From CAVWNR01 sp963756525 (GTDB lineage Bacteria > Actinomycetota > Actinomycetes > Mycobacteriales > Jatrophihabitantaceae), in NCBI GenBank assembly GCA_963756525.1, contig CAVWNR010000009.1, forward strand, positions 558,001 to 622,000: DNA of 64,000 bases. Reading direction: 5' to 3'. Positions 62,801 to 64,000 of this stretch are shown here, piece by piece. The stretch's first letter is position 1. Each line of letters begins with the position of its first letter. The notes beneath the pieces are model-generated. The model was not told where the DNA came from, did not search any database, and saw nothing but the letters and a program-made list of their open reading frames with translations. The translations under genes and the position numbers were made by a program.

Positions 62801-64000
62801 GTGTGTGCTGACCAGCCGTTCGATCTGCGGGGCCTGCTCGAGCGGCGTGGCGCGCAGCGCTACGACCTGCAGCGTCAGTACGCCAACCCGCAGTTGCCGC
62901 GGATGCTGCACGCGATTGGGTTCGACAAGACCTATGTCAGTGCCCGGGGCGCGTACCTCTACGACGACGAGGGCAACGACTACCTGGACATGCTGGCCGG
63001 CTTCGGCGTCTTCGCGCTGGGCCGGCACCATCCGGTCGTCCGCCAGGCGCTGCACGACGTCATCGACGCGGGGCTGGCCGACCTGACCCAGTTCGACGCG
63101 CCGCCGCTCGCCGGGGTGCTCGCCGAGGCGCTGGTCGCCAAGGCGCAGCTGGACCGCGTGTACTTCGGCAACAGCGGCACCGAGGCCGTCGAGGCGGCGC
63201 TGAAGTTCGCCCGGTTCGCCACCGGCCGTCCGCGGGTCGTGTACTGCGACCACGCCTTCCACGGCCTGACCACCGGCTCGCTCTCGGTCAACGGCGCCCG
63301 CGAGTTCCGCCGCGGCTTCGACCCGCTGCTGCCCGACACCGCCATCCCGTTCGGTGACCTCGCGGCGCTGGAGCGCGAGTTGCGCCGTGGGGACGTGGCC
63401 GCGTTCCTGGTCGAGCCGATCCAGGGCAAGGGGGTCGCCGTCGCACCGCCCGGCTTCCTGCCCGACGCGGCACGGCTCGTGCACCACCACGACGCGCTGC
63501 TGATCGTGGACGAGGTGCAGTGCGGTCTCGGGCGCACCGGCGACTTCTTCGCCTTCCAGCACGAGGACGTGCAGCCGGACCTGGTGGCCGTGGCGAAGGC
63601 GCTCTCCGGCGGGTACGTCCCGGTCGGCGCGACGCTGGGCCGCGACTGGATCTTCAAGAAGGTCTACTCGTCGATGGACCGCGTGCTGGTGCACGACTCG
63701 ACGTTCGGTTCGAACGCGCAGGCGATGGCGATGGGCCTCGCGACCATGCACGTCTTCGAGCAGGAGGGCGTCGTCGAGAACGCGCGCAAGGTCGGCGAGC
63801 TGCTGCAGTCCCGGCTCGCCGAGCTGGTCGACCGGTACGAGCTGCTCGCCGAGGTGCGCGGGCGCGGGCTGATGATCGGCGTGGAGTTCGCCCGCCCATC
63901 CTCGTGGAAGCTGCGCGCCGGTTGGACCGCGCTGCAGGCCGCGCGCAAGGGCCTGTTCGCGCAGACGGTGGTGCATGCGCTGTTCCATCAGCATCGGATC
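62801..64000 (+). CDS. Class III aminotransferase of the hopanoid cluster, HpnO-like (3' end outside window)
   Basis: 400 codons, open at the right edge. PLP fold type I: GNSGTEAVEAALKFARFATG (~128), VYCDHAFHGLTTGSLSVNG, EPIQGKGVAVAPPGFLPD, LLIVDEVQCGLGRTG (~232, Asp to the pyridine N) and AVAKALSGGYVPVGATLG with the Schiff-base Lys. The family includes ornithine/acetylornithine transaminases; in hopanoid loci the homologue HpnO makes aminobacteriohopanetriol, the inferred role. GTG 62801 follows GGAAAGGA at 62784. Confidence 0.85.
   Translation, partial: MCADQPFDLRGLLERRGAQRYDLQRQYANPQLPRMLHAIGFDKTYVSARGAYLYDDEGNDYLDMLAGFGVFALGRHHPVVRQALHDVIDAGLADLTQFDAPPLAGVLAEALVAKAQLDRVYFGNSGTEAVEAALKFARFATGRPRVVYCDHAFHGLTTGSLSVNGAREFRRGFDPLLPDTAIPFGDLAALERELRRGDVAAFLVEPIQGKGVAVAPPGFLPDAARLVHHHDALLIVDEVQCGLGRTGDFFAFQHEDVQPDLVAVAKALSGGYVPVGATLGRDWIFKKVYSSMDRVLVHDSTFGSNAQAMAMGLATMHVFEQEGVVENARKVGELLQSRLAELVDRYELLAEVRGRGLMIGVEFARPSSWKLRAGWTALQAARKGLFAQTVVHALFHQHRI

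Overview
The window is high-GC DNA from an actinobacterium. The gene order tsaD-rimI-tsaB-tsaE-alr, groES-groEL with a CIRCE operator, glmS/glmM/rpsI/rplM, truA-rplQ-rpoA-rpsD-rpsK-rpsM-rpmJ-infA, and the spc, S10 and str operons matches the actinobacterial core; the left part resembles the Mycobacterium groEL1-to-rplM segment. A hopanoid cluster closes the window, which points to a soil or plant-associated, hopanoid-making lineage. The genus cannot be fixed from the sequence alone.

Layout. 1-2.4 kb: end of an ABC export permease and a DUF5319 protein. 2.4-4.7 kb: groEL (His-rich tail) and groES under a CIRCE-controlled promoter. 4.7-7.3 kb: a DeoR regulator divergent from a PfkB kinase and a class II aldolase. 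7.4-16.2 kb: t6A synthesis genes (tsaD, tsaB, tsaE), rimI, a methyltransferase, a hydrolase, alr, nnr, acpS and a ferredoxin-NADP reductase, mostly joined by ATGA/GTGA overlaps. 16.2-24.9 kb: a helicase-associated/WYL protein, a methyltransferase, glmS, an MBL hydrolase, a membrane protein and glmM. 24.9-25.9 kb: rpsI-rplM. 26-30.6 kb: an ABC-F protein, a GlcD-type oxidase, a small hydrolase and truA. 30.6-52.8 kb: a nearly unbroken minus-strand ribosomal superoperon from rpsL to rplQ with tuf, fusA, secY, adk, map, infA and rpoA. 53.0-53.9 kb: a DMT transporter. 53.9-64 kb: hopanoid genes hpnH, an hpnG-ispH fusion, shc, a polyprenyl synthase, hpnE, hpnD, hpnC and a divergent partial class III aminotransferase (hpnO-like).

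How the genes work together. IspH supplies C5 units and the polyprenyl synthase lengthens them. HpnC/D/E make squalene, Shc cyclises it to hopene, HpnH adds adenosyl, the HpnG domain removes adenine, and the aminotransferase finishes the side chain. The ribosomal block is organised for coupled translation.

Two features stand out. (1) Many spacers inside the minus-strand operons are not simply untranslated gaps: 11 of them contain a short open frame that starts at or just after the upstream stop codon and ends on or just past the next start codon, forming an apparent translational-coupling relay. (2) The window carries at least five families of long palindromes, four of them present twice. Some are read in frame inside genes, including a 48-bp copy coding an 18-residue insert in the PfkB kinase, and one family lies 30-45 bp upstream of the predicted promoters of both rplM-rpsI and rpsL. 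No CRISPR, tRNA, rRNA or insertion sequence was seen.
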